From contig URDM01000102.1 of assembly GCA_900546575.1 (NCBI GenBank), positions 1 through 7,964 of the forward strand: a stretch of 7,964 nt of DNA, read 5' to 3'. Positions within the stretch are counted from its first letter, which is position 1. Every line of letters starts with the position of its first letter. Shown here piece by piece: positions 1 to 7,789 of this stretch. Source of the DNA: an uncultured Prevotella sp. Its GTDB lineage: Bacteria; Bacteroidota; Bacteroidia; Bacteroidales; Bacteroidaceae. The translations under genes and the position numbers were made by a program. Under the pieces are notes generated by a model that did not search any database, was not told where the DNA came from, and saw only the letters and a program-made list of their open reading frames with translations.

Positions 1-151
1 ATACAGCATTGACTACCTCATGGGAGTTTTAGGCCCAACACGAGGCTACTTAGTCAAAATAATTTAGTGAACCCTAATTAAATGGGAGTTTATTCTTTTT
101 TTCGTGCCAGCGATGGTGCGGCATATAGTAATTAATTTAACATCAAGAGTT
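1..151 (+). promoter_or_regulatory. Leader/promoter region of the susC-susD-GH89 operon
   Basis: This is the only non-coding stretch before the operon and should contain its promoter, but no clean match to the Bacteroidetes -33 (TTTG) / -7 (TAnnTTTG) pair is visible. The nearest -7 candidate is TAATTTAG at 60-67, one mismatch from consensus, and it has no -33 box at the usual 19-21 bp. The same 8-mer is the left arm of an imperfect inverted repeat (TAATTTAG 60-67 / CTAATTA 74-80, one bulged base, 6-nt spacer), which could be an operator or a small hairpin. The last 20 bases before the ATG at 152 are AT-rich and lack a Shine-Dalgarno sequence, which is typical of this phylum. The promoter assignment is by position, not by motif. 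Confidence 0.4.
20..91 (+). repeat. 10-bp direct repeat ATGGGAGTTT in the leader (20-29 and 82-91)
   Basis: ATGGGAGTTT occurs twice upstream of susC, starting at 20 and 82, so the copies are 62 bp apart (about six helical turns). The flanking bases differ, so this is not a larger duplication. A spaced pair like this could be a regulator's half-sites, but a 10-mer repeated within 150 bp could also arise by chance. The inverted repeat at 60-80 lies between the copies. Confidence 0.4.
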
Positions 152-3100
152 ATGAGAAAACTGTTAAGTCTATTGTTCCTATTGATGGTCGCCACAACAA
201 TGTGGGCCCAACAGCTCGTAAAGGGAACTGTTGTCGACGGTTCGGGTGAACCGTTGATAGGTGTGAGCGTTCAGGAGGTGGGTACTCAGAATGGTGTTGT
301 TACCGATATGAACGGTACTTATGCTATCAAGGTGAAGCCCGGATCTGTACTTCAATTCACCTATGTGGGTTTTTTGCCACAGAAGGTGAAGGTAGATAAT
401 CGTCAAAATGTTAAGATTGTAATGAAAGACGACAGCCACACCACTGATGAGGTTGTGGTTGTGGCTTTCGGTAAGATGAAGCGTGAGGCCTTTACGGGTT
501 CGGCTGGTGTAATGGACAGCAAGTCGTTGGAGCAGGTTCAGGTTACCAATCCTGCACAGGCACTTGCCGGTCGTGTGGCAGGTGTTCAGTTGAACAACTC
601 GTCATCGCAGATTGGTTCTTCGCCGCAGATTACCATACGTGGTGTGGGATCTATTTCGTCAGACACGCAGCCTCTTATTATTCTTGACGGTATGCCTTAT
701 GACGGCAACCTTAATACCATTAACAGTGCCGATATTGAGTCGATGACTGTGCTGAAGGATGCTGCTTCGAATGCTCTTTATGGTGCGCGCGGTGCCAATG
801 GTGTCATTATGATTACCACTAAGAGTGGAAAGGTTGGCGGACAGGCCAAGATTAAGGTGGATGCCAAGTGGGGCTGGAACACCAATGGACTGAAAGACTA
901 TGACAAGTTGGACGCTAAGGGATTCTACGAGACCTACTACAAGATGCTGTACAACTACTATACAAGTGCAGACATGGAAGGCGGAGCCCTCTCTGCCAAC
1001 GATGCTTGGATTAAGGCCAACAGCGATTTGATGAATTCGGGATCGGGAAAGGGCCCTGGATATATGGTATATACAGTGCCTTCGGGTGAACAGTTCATTC
1101 AGCAGAACGGACAAATGAATCCGAATGCAACTCTTGGTGCGCTCTACAAATACGGCAATCAGGAACTGTGGCTACAGCCTGACGACTGGGCTAAGGAAGG
1201 ATTGCGCACAGGTTTCCGTCAGGAATACAATGCCTCGGCAACGGGTGCTACCGACAAGGTGAGCTACTATACTTCAATAGGTTATCTTAATCAGGACGGT
1301 ATTCAGCTTGGCTCGAATGAGGATCGCCTTACAGCACGTGCAAAAATCAACTATCAGGCTAAGAAATGGTTGCGTATAGGTGCCAATGTAAGCTATTCGC
1401 ACTATAAGTATGCACAGACTTCGGAGGGTACTATAGGTACGGGTACCATATGGAGCACCATAAAGACAATGGCTCCGATATATCCAGTATATTACCGTGG
1501 TGCCGACAAGCAGATAATGATTGACCAGTGGGGTGAGCCGATGTACGACTTTGCACGTCTGTATAATCTTAGTCGTGCAGGAGGTGTTGGTGGCAACTGT
1601 ATCTTCAGCAACAAATATTCGAGCCAGCGCTACAATGTCACTGACTTTACTGCCAATGGTACGGCTGACTTTATCATCACGCCAGACCTCACTCTGACCT
1701 TAAATGCCAATACTTACAACAACGACCGTCAGTATGATTATTCTGAGTCGCCATTTGTCGACTACTATACAGATTCTTCCAACAACGGTTATCTCTCGAA
1801 GTCGGACTACAAGATATATTCGTACAACCTCCAGCAGTTGCTCAACTACAGCCATGACTTCGGCAAGCATACCGTTAGCGGTCTTCTCGGACACGAATAT
1901 TACAACTATAAGTATTCGCAGATGGGAATGTCGGGCAAGAACTATGGCATTAGTGGTGCTTCTGAAATTGACCAGCTCTTGCAGAAAAACTATCCTTCTT
2001 CTATGTCTTCTCGCTACAACAACGAGGGCTACTTCTTCCGTGGTATGTACGACTACGACGACACTTACTTTGCCAGCTTGTCGTTCCGTCGCGACGCTTC
2101 TTCACGTTTTGCCAAGGCTCATCGTTGGGGCAACTTCTGGTCGGCAGGTCTCTCATGGGTTATATCTAAAGAGAAATGGTTTGATGTAGAGTGGGTGAAC
2201 AATCTCCGCTTCAAAGCTTCAGTAGGTTCTCAGGGTAACGACAACATCGGTGAATTCCTTTATACCGATACATATAACATCAAGGACAATCTCGGCGAGC
2301 CGGGCTATCAGTGGCGTCAGAAGGGTACAGAAGACATTACATGGGAGACCAATACCAACTGGAACATCGGTCTGGAATTCGAATTGTTCAAGAATCGTTT
2401 GAGCGGATCAGTCGATTTGTTCTATCGCAAGACATCTGATATGTTGTTTGCGCTGTCTACTGCTCCGTCAATTGGCTACACAAGCCAGTATGTCAATATG
2501 GGCGACATGCGCAACCAGGGTGTTGAGCTTGTGCTCAATGCCACTCCGATAGTGAACAAGAGTCTGCGTTGGGATGTAAACCTTAACCTTACATATGTAA
2601 AGAACAAGGTGCTCTCGTTGCCGGAAGGCGTAAAGACCAACAGCATCGACGGACATGCAGGATACATACGTCACGACAATTCGTTTGCCGAGAAATACTG
2701 GTATTTCGTTGGTGAAGGTCTGCCTCTGTACACATGGCACATGCCAAAGTATGCCGGTACTGACAAGGAGACGGGCGAGGCGATGTACTATAAGGACGTA
2801 ACCGACGAGAACGGCAAGACTACACAGACCACAACAAAGAACTGGAGTGAGGCTACTGAGTATCTCTGTGGCGATGCAATGGCACCGGTCAACGGTGGTT
2901 TCGGCACGTCGTTGACAGCATTCGGATTTGATTTCAATGTCAACTTCAGCTTCCAGATAGGTGGCAAGGCTTACGACTACACCTATCAGACACTTATGCA
3001 CTCGGGCGGCGAGACAGCTACGGCATGGCATAAGGACATACTCAAGTCGTGGACTCCCGAAAACAACGGCAGCAATATACCACGTCTGCGCTTCAGCGAG

Positions 3101-3370
3101 AAATACTCGCAGAACGGACGTTCCGACCGCTTCCTCACAAATGCATCCTATCTGAGTTGCCAGAGCCTGAATGTGGGTTACACCATACCGCAGTCGCTCA
3201 CATCAAAGATAGGAATAGAGAGCACACGTGTATACTTCTCAGCCGAGAACCTCTTCTATGTGTCAGCACGTCAGGGCTTCGATCCACGCTACAACATAGG
3301 TGGATATACCAATCCTGAACTCTATTCTCCGATGCGCACATGCTCATTCGGTATTCAACTGTCATTCTAA
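152..3370 (+). CDS. susC: SusC/RagA-family TonB-dependent outer-membrane glycan transporter
   Basis: This protein is the outer-membrane barrel that imports oligosaccharides captured by its SusD partner, using TonB-ExbBD energy. From the ATG at 152 it has 1072 residues, normal for the family. Residues 1-19 form a signal peptide (MRK, a Leu-rich core, cleavage probably after MWA). Residues 22-94 are a carboxypeptidase-regulatory-like beta domain (KGTVVDGSGEPLIGVSV). A TonB-box-like segment DEVVVVAFG follows at 99-107, then the plug domain, which ends in the SusC signature VLKDAASNALYGARGANG and MITTK (about 200-224). The rest is barrel, ending in phenylalanine (FGIQLSF), the usual C-terminal signal of outer-membrane barrels. 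The frame is open from a GTG at 104, but only the ATG at 152 puts the signal peptide at the N-terminus, so I chose it. There is no STN signalling domain, so direct anti-sigma control like that of FecA is unlikely. The gene symbol denotes the family; the substrate is inferred from the GH89 neighbour. Confidence 0.95.
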   Translation: MRKLLSLLFLLMVATTMWAQQLVKGTVVDGSGEPLIGVSVQEVGTQNGVVTDMNGTYAIKVKPGSVLQFTYVGFLPQKVKVDNRQNVKIVMKDDSHTTDEVVVVAFGKMKREAFTGSAGVMDSKSLEQVQVTNPAQALAGRVAGVQLNNSSSQIGSSPQITIRGVGSISSDTQPLIILDGMPYDGNLNTINSADIESMTVLKDAASNALYGARGANGVIMITTKSGKVGGQAKIKVDAKWGWNTNGLKDYDKLDAKGFYETYYKMLYNYYTSADMEGGALSANDAWIKANSDLMNSGSGKGPGYMVYTVPSGEQFIQQNGQMNPNATLGALYKYGNQELWLQPDDWAKEGLRTGFRQEYNASATGATDKVSYYTSIGYLNQDGIQLGSNEDRLTARAKINYQAKKWLRIGANVSYSHYKYAQTSEGTIGTGTIWSTIKTMAPIYPVYYRGADKQIMIDQWGEPMYDFARLYNLSRAGGVGGNCIFSNKYSSQRYNVTDFTANGTADFIITPDLTLTLNANTYNNDRQYDYSESPFVDYYTDSSNNGYLSKSDYKIYSYNLQQLLNYSHDFGKHTVSGLLGHEYYNYKYSQMGMSGKNYGISGASEIDQLLQKNYPSSMSSRYNNEGYFFRGMYDYDDTYFASLSFRRDASSRFAKAHRWGNFWSAGLSWVISKEKWFDVEWVNNLRFKASVGSQGNDNIGEFLYTDTYNIKDNLGEPGYQWRQKGTEDITWETNTNWNIGLEFELFKNRLSGSVDLFYRKTSDMLFALSTAPSIGYTSQYVNMGDMRNQGVELVLNATPIVNKSLRWDVNLNLTYVKNKVLSLPEGVKTNSIDGHAGYIRHDNSFAEKYWYFVGEGLPLYTWHMPKYAGTDKETGEAMYYKDVTDENGKTTQTTTKNWSEATEYLCGDAMAPVNGGFGTSLTAFGFDFNVNFSFQIGGKAYDYTYQTLMHSGGETATAWHKDILKSWTPENNGSNIPRLRFSEKYSQNGRSDRFLTNASYLSCQSLNVGYTIPQSLTSKIGIESTRVYFSAENLFYVSARQGFDPRYNIGGYTNPELYSPMRTCSFGIQLSF

Positions 3371-3378
3371 AAACATAT

Positions 3379-3386
3379 AAGGAGGA
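3379..3386 (+). promoter_or_regulatory. Strong Shine-Dalgarno sequence of susD
   Basis: AAGGAGGA lies in the 24-bp gap between susC and susD, with 9 nt between the last G of GGAGG and the ATG at 3395. It is a near-perfect anti-Shine-Dalgarno complement at a good distance. The starts of susC (152) and of the GH89 gene (5325) have no such sequence, only A/T-rich upstream bases. It fixes the susD start and may raise SusD synthesis relative to the other two proteins. Confidence 0.8.
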
Positions 3387-3394
3387 AGATAATT

Positions 3395-5308
3395 ATGAAG
3401 TTATATAGCAAATTCATAGCGCTTGCGATGGCTGCCACAAGCCTCACAGGCTGCATTGACGAGGTGACACCAACCGAATATGTCACCAAAGATCAGATAC
3501 AACAGTCGGAATCTGCCATCAAAGGAATGGTCAATTCCATATACACCACAATGGTGGGTTATGAGAACAGCGACGGTGGTATTGAACTTATATCATACGG
3601 TTCGCTGCTTGCCATGCTCGAATCGTCGACAACGCCAATGTCGTTTAACGGTATAGGCGGATACAACACACTCGGAGCTTGGGCTTACGGTTCGATTTCT
3701 GCTACCGGATCAAACCGTGGTATTTATCCGTCGTATGTCTACTACGGATACATCAAGGCTGTCAATGACATTATCGGTATGGTAGATCCTAACACCGAAG
3801 ATGCCAACCTGCGTTCATATCTGGGTATTGCCTACGCCTATCGTGCCCTGTACTATTCGGAGCTTACGCAGATAATGGAGTATAAGAAGCCTACCGACTC
3901 GCGCTTTACATTCACGCAGCCTGAGCACGACCTCTCCAATCTCGGTGTGCCTATCGTAACAGAGACGACTACCGACGCTACGAACAATCCTCGAGCAACC
4001 GTCGATGAGGACTTCAAACTTGTGCTCAGCGACCTTGCCAAAGCCGAAACCTACCTCACGGGCTATACACGTACTGACAAGGTTCAGCCCGACTTGAGCG
4101 TTGTTTACGGACTTTATGCCCGTGCCTATCAGTTTCTGGCATCGCACACCGATATTTCTGCCGAGTACAAGGATGCGAATGCGCTTTGGACCAAAGCCGA
4201 GGATTATGCCAAGAAGGCTATAGAGACTTCGGGATGCACGCCGCTTACCGAAGACCAGTGGACCGATCCTACCACAGGATTCAACAGTCGTACATCGCAA
4301 AACTCATGGATGCTTGCCACTTCCATTTCCGAAAGCAACACATACGCAGCCCATGGAGGTGCGTGGGGATCGTTCGGCTTTGCCATGTTGTTTGGTACTG
4401 AGACCGACTTCTCACCTTATGGTTGGCGTGTAGGACGTTCGCTCGACCGCAAGATGTACGAGCGTTTGCCTGATACCGACTTCCGTAAGAAGTCGTGGCT
4501 TGGTCCTGACTTCTTCTACAAGTCGACCAATCAGGTTGAAGGCGAACCCTATAAGGTGGAGCGTGATAATAAAGGCAACTTCATCAACAATAAGTATAAC
4601 AAGACTGCCGACAACAATAACCTCTCTACCGATGAGGATGACTGGAGCACCGAATACGATGGTCGTGTCAGCGACGGTGCCACCTATCGTCTTACGAGCA
4701 ATGCAGCATGGATACGTTCGCGCATAAACAGCTCGCTGGGATTCAAGGCATGGCCGTGGCTGTATGTCAACATCAAGTTCCGTCCGCACAACGGCAACTA
4801 TACCAACGAAGACATTGGCGGTGCTACCGATTTCCCGATGATGCGTGTAGAGGAGATGTACTTCATCAAGGCTGAGGCCGAAATGCACACTAAGGGAATA
4901 GCAACTGCAAAGACAACGCTCGAAAATCTTATAAAGACCCGCAACCCTAACTACACATGTACAGCTACCGACAACGCCTCATTCATCGAAGAACTGATGT
5001 ATCAGAAAGAGATTGAGTTCTGGGGCGAAGGTCGCAACTACTTCGATGCAAAGCGTCTGGAGCTGGGCATACATCGTGGCTATAAGGGCACGAGCGTAGA
5101 ACGTTACAACAATGCACAGGACATGAACGGCGTTTATTGCGGATGGACACCAGGATGGAACACCGGTGAGATTAACACCAACAAGGCTCTTGTTGGATAC
5201 AATAATCCTTACACCAACCCGACAACATTCCGTACAATCGTATTTGCCGATAATGAGGAACTGGCTCATTATTACGGATGTGATTTAAGCAATCCAGACG
5301 GCAACTGA
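3395..5308 (+). CDS. susD: SusD/RagB-family surface glycan-binding lipoprotein
   Basis: This is the lid-like partner of SusC that binds the target glycan at the cell surface. It has 637 residues, within or slightly above the usual range. Residues 1-20 are a lipoprotein signal with lipobox LTGC, so the mature protein starts at lipidated Cys20. The next residues, IDE, put acidic side chains at +2 and +3, as in Bacteroidetes export signals that send lipoproteins to the outer face. Family hallmarks include SAIKGMVNSIYTTM (about 40-53), the helical YGYIKAVNDII and YLGIAYAYRALYYSELTQ segments (117-159, TPR-like), FPMMRVEEMYFIKAEAEMH (about 480-498) and the C-terminal YQKEIEFWGEGRNYFDAKRL (536-555). 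The central, less conserved region (about 280-470, rich in aromatic residues, Asn and Asp) probably carries the ligand-binding surface. It follows susC by 24 bp. The symbol denotes the family; the actual ligand is unknown, with alpha-GlcNAc-containing glycans suggested by the next gene. Confidence 0.95.
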   Translation: MKLYSKFIALAMAATSLTGCIDEVTPTEYVTKDQIQQSESAIKGMVNSIYTTMVGYENSDGGIELISYGSLLAMLESSTTPMSFNGIGGYNTLGAWAYGSISATGSNRGIYPSYVYYGYIKAVNDIIGMVDPNTEDANLRSYLGIAYAYRALYYSELTQIMEYKKPTDSRFTFTQPEHDLSNLGVPIVTETTTDATNNPRATVDEDFKLVLSDLAKAETYLTGYTRTDKVQPDLSVVYGLYARAYQFLASHTDISAEYKDANALWTKAEDYAKKAIETSGCTPLTEDQWTDPTTGFNSRTSQNSWMLATSISESNTYAAHGGAWGSFGFAMLFGTETDFSPYGWRVGRSLDRKMYERLPDTDFRKKSWLGPDFFYKSTNQVEGEPYKVERDNKGNFINNKYNKTADNNNLSTDEDDWSTEYDGRVSDGATYRLTSNAAWIRSRINSSLGFKAWPWLYVNIKFRPHNGNYTNEDIGGATDFPMMRVEEMYFIKAEAEMHTKGIATAKTTLENLIKTRNPNYTCTATDNASFIEELMYQKEIEFWGEGRNYFDAKRLELGIHRGYKGTSVERYNNAQDMNGVYCGWTPGWNTGEINTNKALVGYNNPYTNPTTFRTIVFADNEELAHYYGCDLSNPDGN

Positions 5309-5324
5309 TTAAACAACAAGAAAT

Positions 5325-7529
5325 ATGAAGAAACTTTTTGCATCATTGATCCTTTTGTGCGTCATGCTCGTGGCAAAAGGAGCTGAGAGTGATGTCAATG
5401 TGGCCAAAGGGCTTGTACATCGCATCGCTCCGCAGTATGAGAATCTTATTGATTTCAGGCAAATAAGCGGTTCTGCCGATGTCTTCCGTCTTGAATCAAA
5501 GGGTGGCAAGACAGTCATCAGTGGCAACAATGCCAATTCGATGGCTGTAGGACTGAATCATTTCCTTAAATATTATTGTCATGCCGATGTGGGATGGATA
5601 AAGTCAGACACTTACACCTTGCCTGCACAGATGCCAAAAGTGTCCAAACCCGTCACCATCAAGGCTCGTGTCAAGGACCGCTTCTTCCTCAACTACTGTA
5701 CATTCGGCTACACTATGCCGTGGTGGAAGTGGGATGAGTGGGAGCATTTCATTGACTGGATGGCTCTGAACGGCATCAATCTTCCGCTTGCCATAACCGG
5801 TCAGGAGTCTATATGGTATAAGGTATGGACTGAGATGGGACTGAGCGACAAGGAAGTGCGTACCTATTTCACCGGACCTTCGCATCTGCCATGGCACCGC
5901 ATGCTCAATATTGACTATTGGGGAGGTCCGTTGCCAATGTCGTGGCTTGACGGTCAGCTTGCCTTACAGCAGAAAATCACAGCACGCGAACGTCAGTTCA
6001 ATATGCGTCCGGTGCTGCCTGCTTTTGCAGGACACGTGCCTCGTGAACTGTCGCGCATATTCCCTAAAGCCAAGATAACACGTCTTGAAGCATGGTCCGG
6101 CTATCCCGATGAGTACGCGTGCTCGTTTCTCGACCCTATGGACTCGCTCTTCACCGTAGTGCAGAAGAAGTTCATTGAGACCGAGACCAAACTCTATGGC
6201 ACCGACCATGTTTATGGTATTGACCTCTTCAACGAATTGATGCCGCCAAGTTGGGAACCTGAATATCTCGGACGCGTAAGCCGACAGGTATATGAGGCGC
6301 TTGAGAAGGCAGATAAGGATGCCGTATGGCTTCAGATGACTTGGTTGTTCTGGAACGAGCGCAAGTATTGGACCAACGACCGTGTGAAACCGTACATTAC
6401 ATCATTCCCTGCAGACCGCCAGTTGCTGCTCGACTACTACTGCGAACGTCAGGAAGTGTGGCAGCGTACCGACAAATACTTCGGCGTACCATATATTTGG
6501 TGCTATCTGGGCAACTTCGGCGGCAACACAATGCTTGTAGGCGATGTCAAGAATGTAAACAAGCTGCTTGAGAATACGTTCAAGAACGGAGGCAAGAACT
6601 TCACCGGTATTGGTTCTACTCTTGAGGGTTTCGACTGCAATCCGTTTATGTATTCGTATGTATTCGAAAAGGCTTGGGACTTCAAGACCCACCGCGACAT
6701 TCCTGCATGGACACGAGCCCTTGCCGACCAACGTACAGGCAAGGCCGACCAGAATGCACGTCAGGCATGGCAGTTGCTTATTGACAGCATATATGTGGCG
6801 CCTTCTGTTCCCGGTCAGTGTCCGCTCATCAACATACGTCCTACCTTCGGCAAGTATCGCACCTATTATGCCAATCCGCGCATAAAGTATACCAACCGTA
6901 CTTTGCTTCAGGCTACTGAGCTGATGCTTCAGGCCGACTCGAAGGAAAGGGCATATGAGTTTGACGTTGCCAACCTTACACGTCAGCTTCTGAGCAACCA
7001 TTTCCTTACGGTTTTCCGCAAGTATGAGCAGGCTTACAATCGTCGTGACCGTGCCCGGATGTCCATTCTGCAGAAAGACATGATGGGCATAATCAATGAT
7101 GTAGACCGTATTGTTGCCACACAGGAGTTCTTCCTCGTGGGCAAGTGGATCAAGGATGCCCGCTCATGGGGTGGCGACTCATTGCGCGAGGCTCGCTATT
7201 ATGAGCAGAACGCACGCAACCTTATCACCACATGGAGCGACAAGGACCAACTGCTCAACGACTATGCAAGCAGAACATGGGCAGGACTGACCAAGACTTT
7301 CTATGGCGAACGTTGGCGTATGTTCTTCGATCATGTCAACAAGGCACTCGATGAGGGCAAGGCATTTGACGAAGACCACTTTGCTGTATATCGTGATGCA
7401 GTGACCACTTTCGAACGCTACTGGTGGCAGCAGTGTCTGGGCAACTTCAGTGATAAGCCCATTGGCGACAGCAAGCAGATTGCCAAGGAACTTGTAGCAA
7501 AATACCATGACAGTATCATGGCAGAATAA
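5325..7529 (+). CDS. GH89 alpha-N-acetylglucosaminidase (NAGLU family), secreted
   Basis: This enzyme hydrolyses terminal non-reducing alpha-linked N-acetylglucosamine, as human lysosomal NAGLU and the clostridial mucin-active GH89 do. It has 734 residues, close to the human enzyme, with the same three parts: an N-terminal domain (about 22-105), a TIM-barrel catalytic domain (about 115-455) and an all-helical C-terminal domain (about 460-730). Near-invariant stretches are WMALNGINLPLAITGQESIW (145-164), TGPSHLPW, GGPLPMSW, RPVLPAFAGHVP (228-239) and IWCYLGNFGGN (391-401). By correspondence with human Glu316 and Glu446, the acid/base is Glu304 in FNELMPPSWEP and the nucleophile is Glu434 in GSTLEGFD, so both are intact. 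Residues 1-20 form a signal peptide (MKK plus a hydrophobic core, cleavage near VAKGA). Cys12 is preceded by Leu and is not in a lipobox, so a soluble periplasmic enzyme is most likely. No carbohydrate-binding module is attached. The start lies 16 bp after the susD stop and lacks a Shine-Dalgarno sequence; it is the last gene before the terminator. Mucin or heparan-type substrates are known for the family; the choice here is inference. Confidence 0.95.
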   Translation: MKKLFASLILLCVMLVAKGAESDVNVAKGLVHRIAPQYENLIDFRQISGSADVFRLESKGGKTVISGNNANSMAVGLNHFLKYYCHADVGWIKSDTYTLPAQMPKVSKPVTIKARVKDRFFLNYCTFGYTMPWWKWDEWEHFIDWMALNGINLPLAITGQESIWYKVWTEMGLSDKEVRTYFTGPSHLPWHRMLNIDYWGGPLPMSWLDGQLALQQKITARERQFNMRPVLPAFAGHVPRELSRIFPKAKITRLEAWSGYPDEYACSFLDPMDSLFTVVQKKFIETETKLYGTDHVYGIDLFNELMPPSWEPEYLGRVSRQVYEALEKADKDAVWLQMTWLFWNERKYWTNDRVKPYITSFPADRQLLLDYYCERQEVWQRTDKYFGVPYIWCYLGNFGGNTMLVGDVKNVNKLLENTFKNGGKNFTGIGSTLEGFDCNPFMYSYVFEKAWDFKTHRDIPAWTRALADQRTGKADQNARQAWQLLIDSIYVAPSVPGQCPLINIRPTFGKYRTYYANPRIKYTNRTLLQATELMLQADSKERAYEFDVANLTRQLLSNHFLTVFRKYEQAYNRRDRARMSILQKDMMGIINDVDRIVATQEFFLVGKWIKDARSWGGDSLREARYYEQNARNLITTWSDKDQLLNDYASRTWAGLTKTFYGERWRMFFDHVNKALDEGKAFDEDHFAVYRDAVTTFERYWWQQCLGNFSDKPIGDSKQIAKELVAKYHDSIMAE

Positions 7530-7540
7530 CCCAAACAAAA

Positions 7541-7580
7541 AAAGAGCGCCAAAACTCATAACATGGAGTTTTGGCGCTTT
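7541..7580 (+). terminator. Intrinsic terminator of the operon, probably bidirectional
   Basis: A perfect 13-bp inverted repeat, AGCGCCAAAACTC (7545-7557) and GAGTTTTGGCGCT (7566-7578), encloses an 8-nt loop and can extend by G-U and A-U pairs. It begins 15 bases after the GH89 stop codon. On the plus strand it is followed by a modest U-rich stretch (TTTATGTTTG). On the minus strand the stem would be followed by a stronger run of seven T's (complement of A's 7537-7543), so it could also stop transcription arriving from the right. Confidence 0.9.
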
Positions 7581-7657
7581 ATGTTTGATAACTAATGTGC
7601 AAATTTAGATAAAATTTCCGAATTATAAGTCCGTTGGGAATAAAAAAAAACAGAACT
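7581..7657. other. AT-rich intergenic spacer with an A9 run
   Basis: This non-coding segment separates the terminator from the repeat block. It contains AAATTT and AAAATTT stretches and a run of nine A's (7642-7650) just before the polypyrimidine tract. I see no open frame with coding character and no RNA gene. Read on the minus strand, the A9 run is a T9 run lying immediately downstream of the large foldback repeat. Confidence 0.6.
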
Positions 7658-7713
7658 CCTCTTTCACTCTCCCTTGTTTCCTCTTTCCCTCTTTCCATCT
7701 CCCTTGTTCTTTC
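7656..7713 (+). repeat. Polypyrimidine tract, left flank of the 11-bp array
   Basis: Of 58 bases, only four are purines (A7666, G7676, A7697, G7706). Internal near-repeats include CTCTTTCACT / CTCTTTCCCT and two copies of TCTCCCTTGTT (starting at 7668 and 7698). The 11-bp register of the neighbouring array can be extended leftward through this tract to 7658 with C-initial 11-mers, but the match is loose and the CpG mark is absent. Some segments complement the purine-rich right end of the array exactly: TTCACTCT (7663-7670) with AGAGTGAA (7848-7855), and TTCCATC (7693-7699) with GATGGAA (7860-7866 and 7871-7877). Confidence 0.75.
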
Positions 7714-7734
7714 GTTCATCATTCGTTCATCCTT

Positions 7735-7778
7735 CGTAGTGAACTCGATCTACCTCCGTAGTGAACTCGATCTACCTC
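7735..7778. repeat. Perfect tandem duplication of a 22-bp unit
   Basis: The 22-bp unit, made of CGTAGTGAACT followed by CGATCTACCTC, occurs twice head to tail without mismatch (7735-7756 and 7757-7778). It equals two 11-bp units, so the CpG phase is kept. Its perfect identity amid degenerate neighbours points to a recent duplication by slippage or unequal recombination. Confidence 0.95.
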
Positions 7779-7789
7779 CGTTAATGAAG

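Noticed and set aside
2..67. Short open frame that might be the tail of an upstream gene
   Set aside because: Twenty-one codons ending in TAG with no recognisable motif; too short to tell from chance.
104..151. Longer SusC start at GTG 104 or ATG 113
   Set aside because: It would add 13-16 residues before a well-formed signal peptide that begins exactly at the ATG at 152.
2468..3031. Long minus-strand frames inside susC, susD and GH89 (for example 2468-3031 and 6402-7001)
   Set aside because: They lie antisense to well-supported genes, have no domain character, and arise from the codon bias of the real genes.
7580..7607. Perfect -7 box matches TATGTTTG (plus, 7580-7587) and TAAATTTG (minus, 7607-7600)
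   Set aside because: Neither has a -33 TTTG-like box at 19-21 bp; the first overlaps the terminator tail, so both are probably chance in AT-rich DNA.
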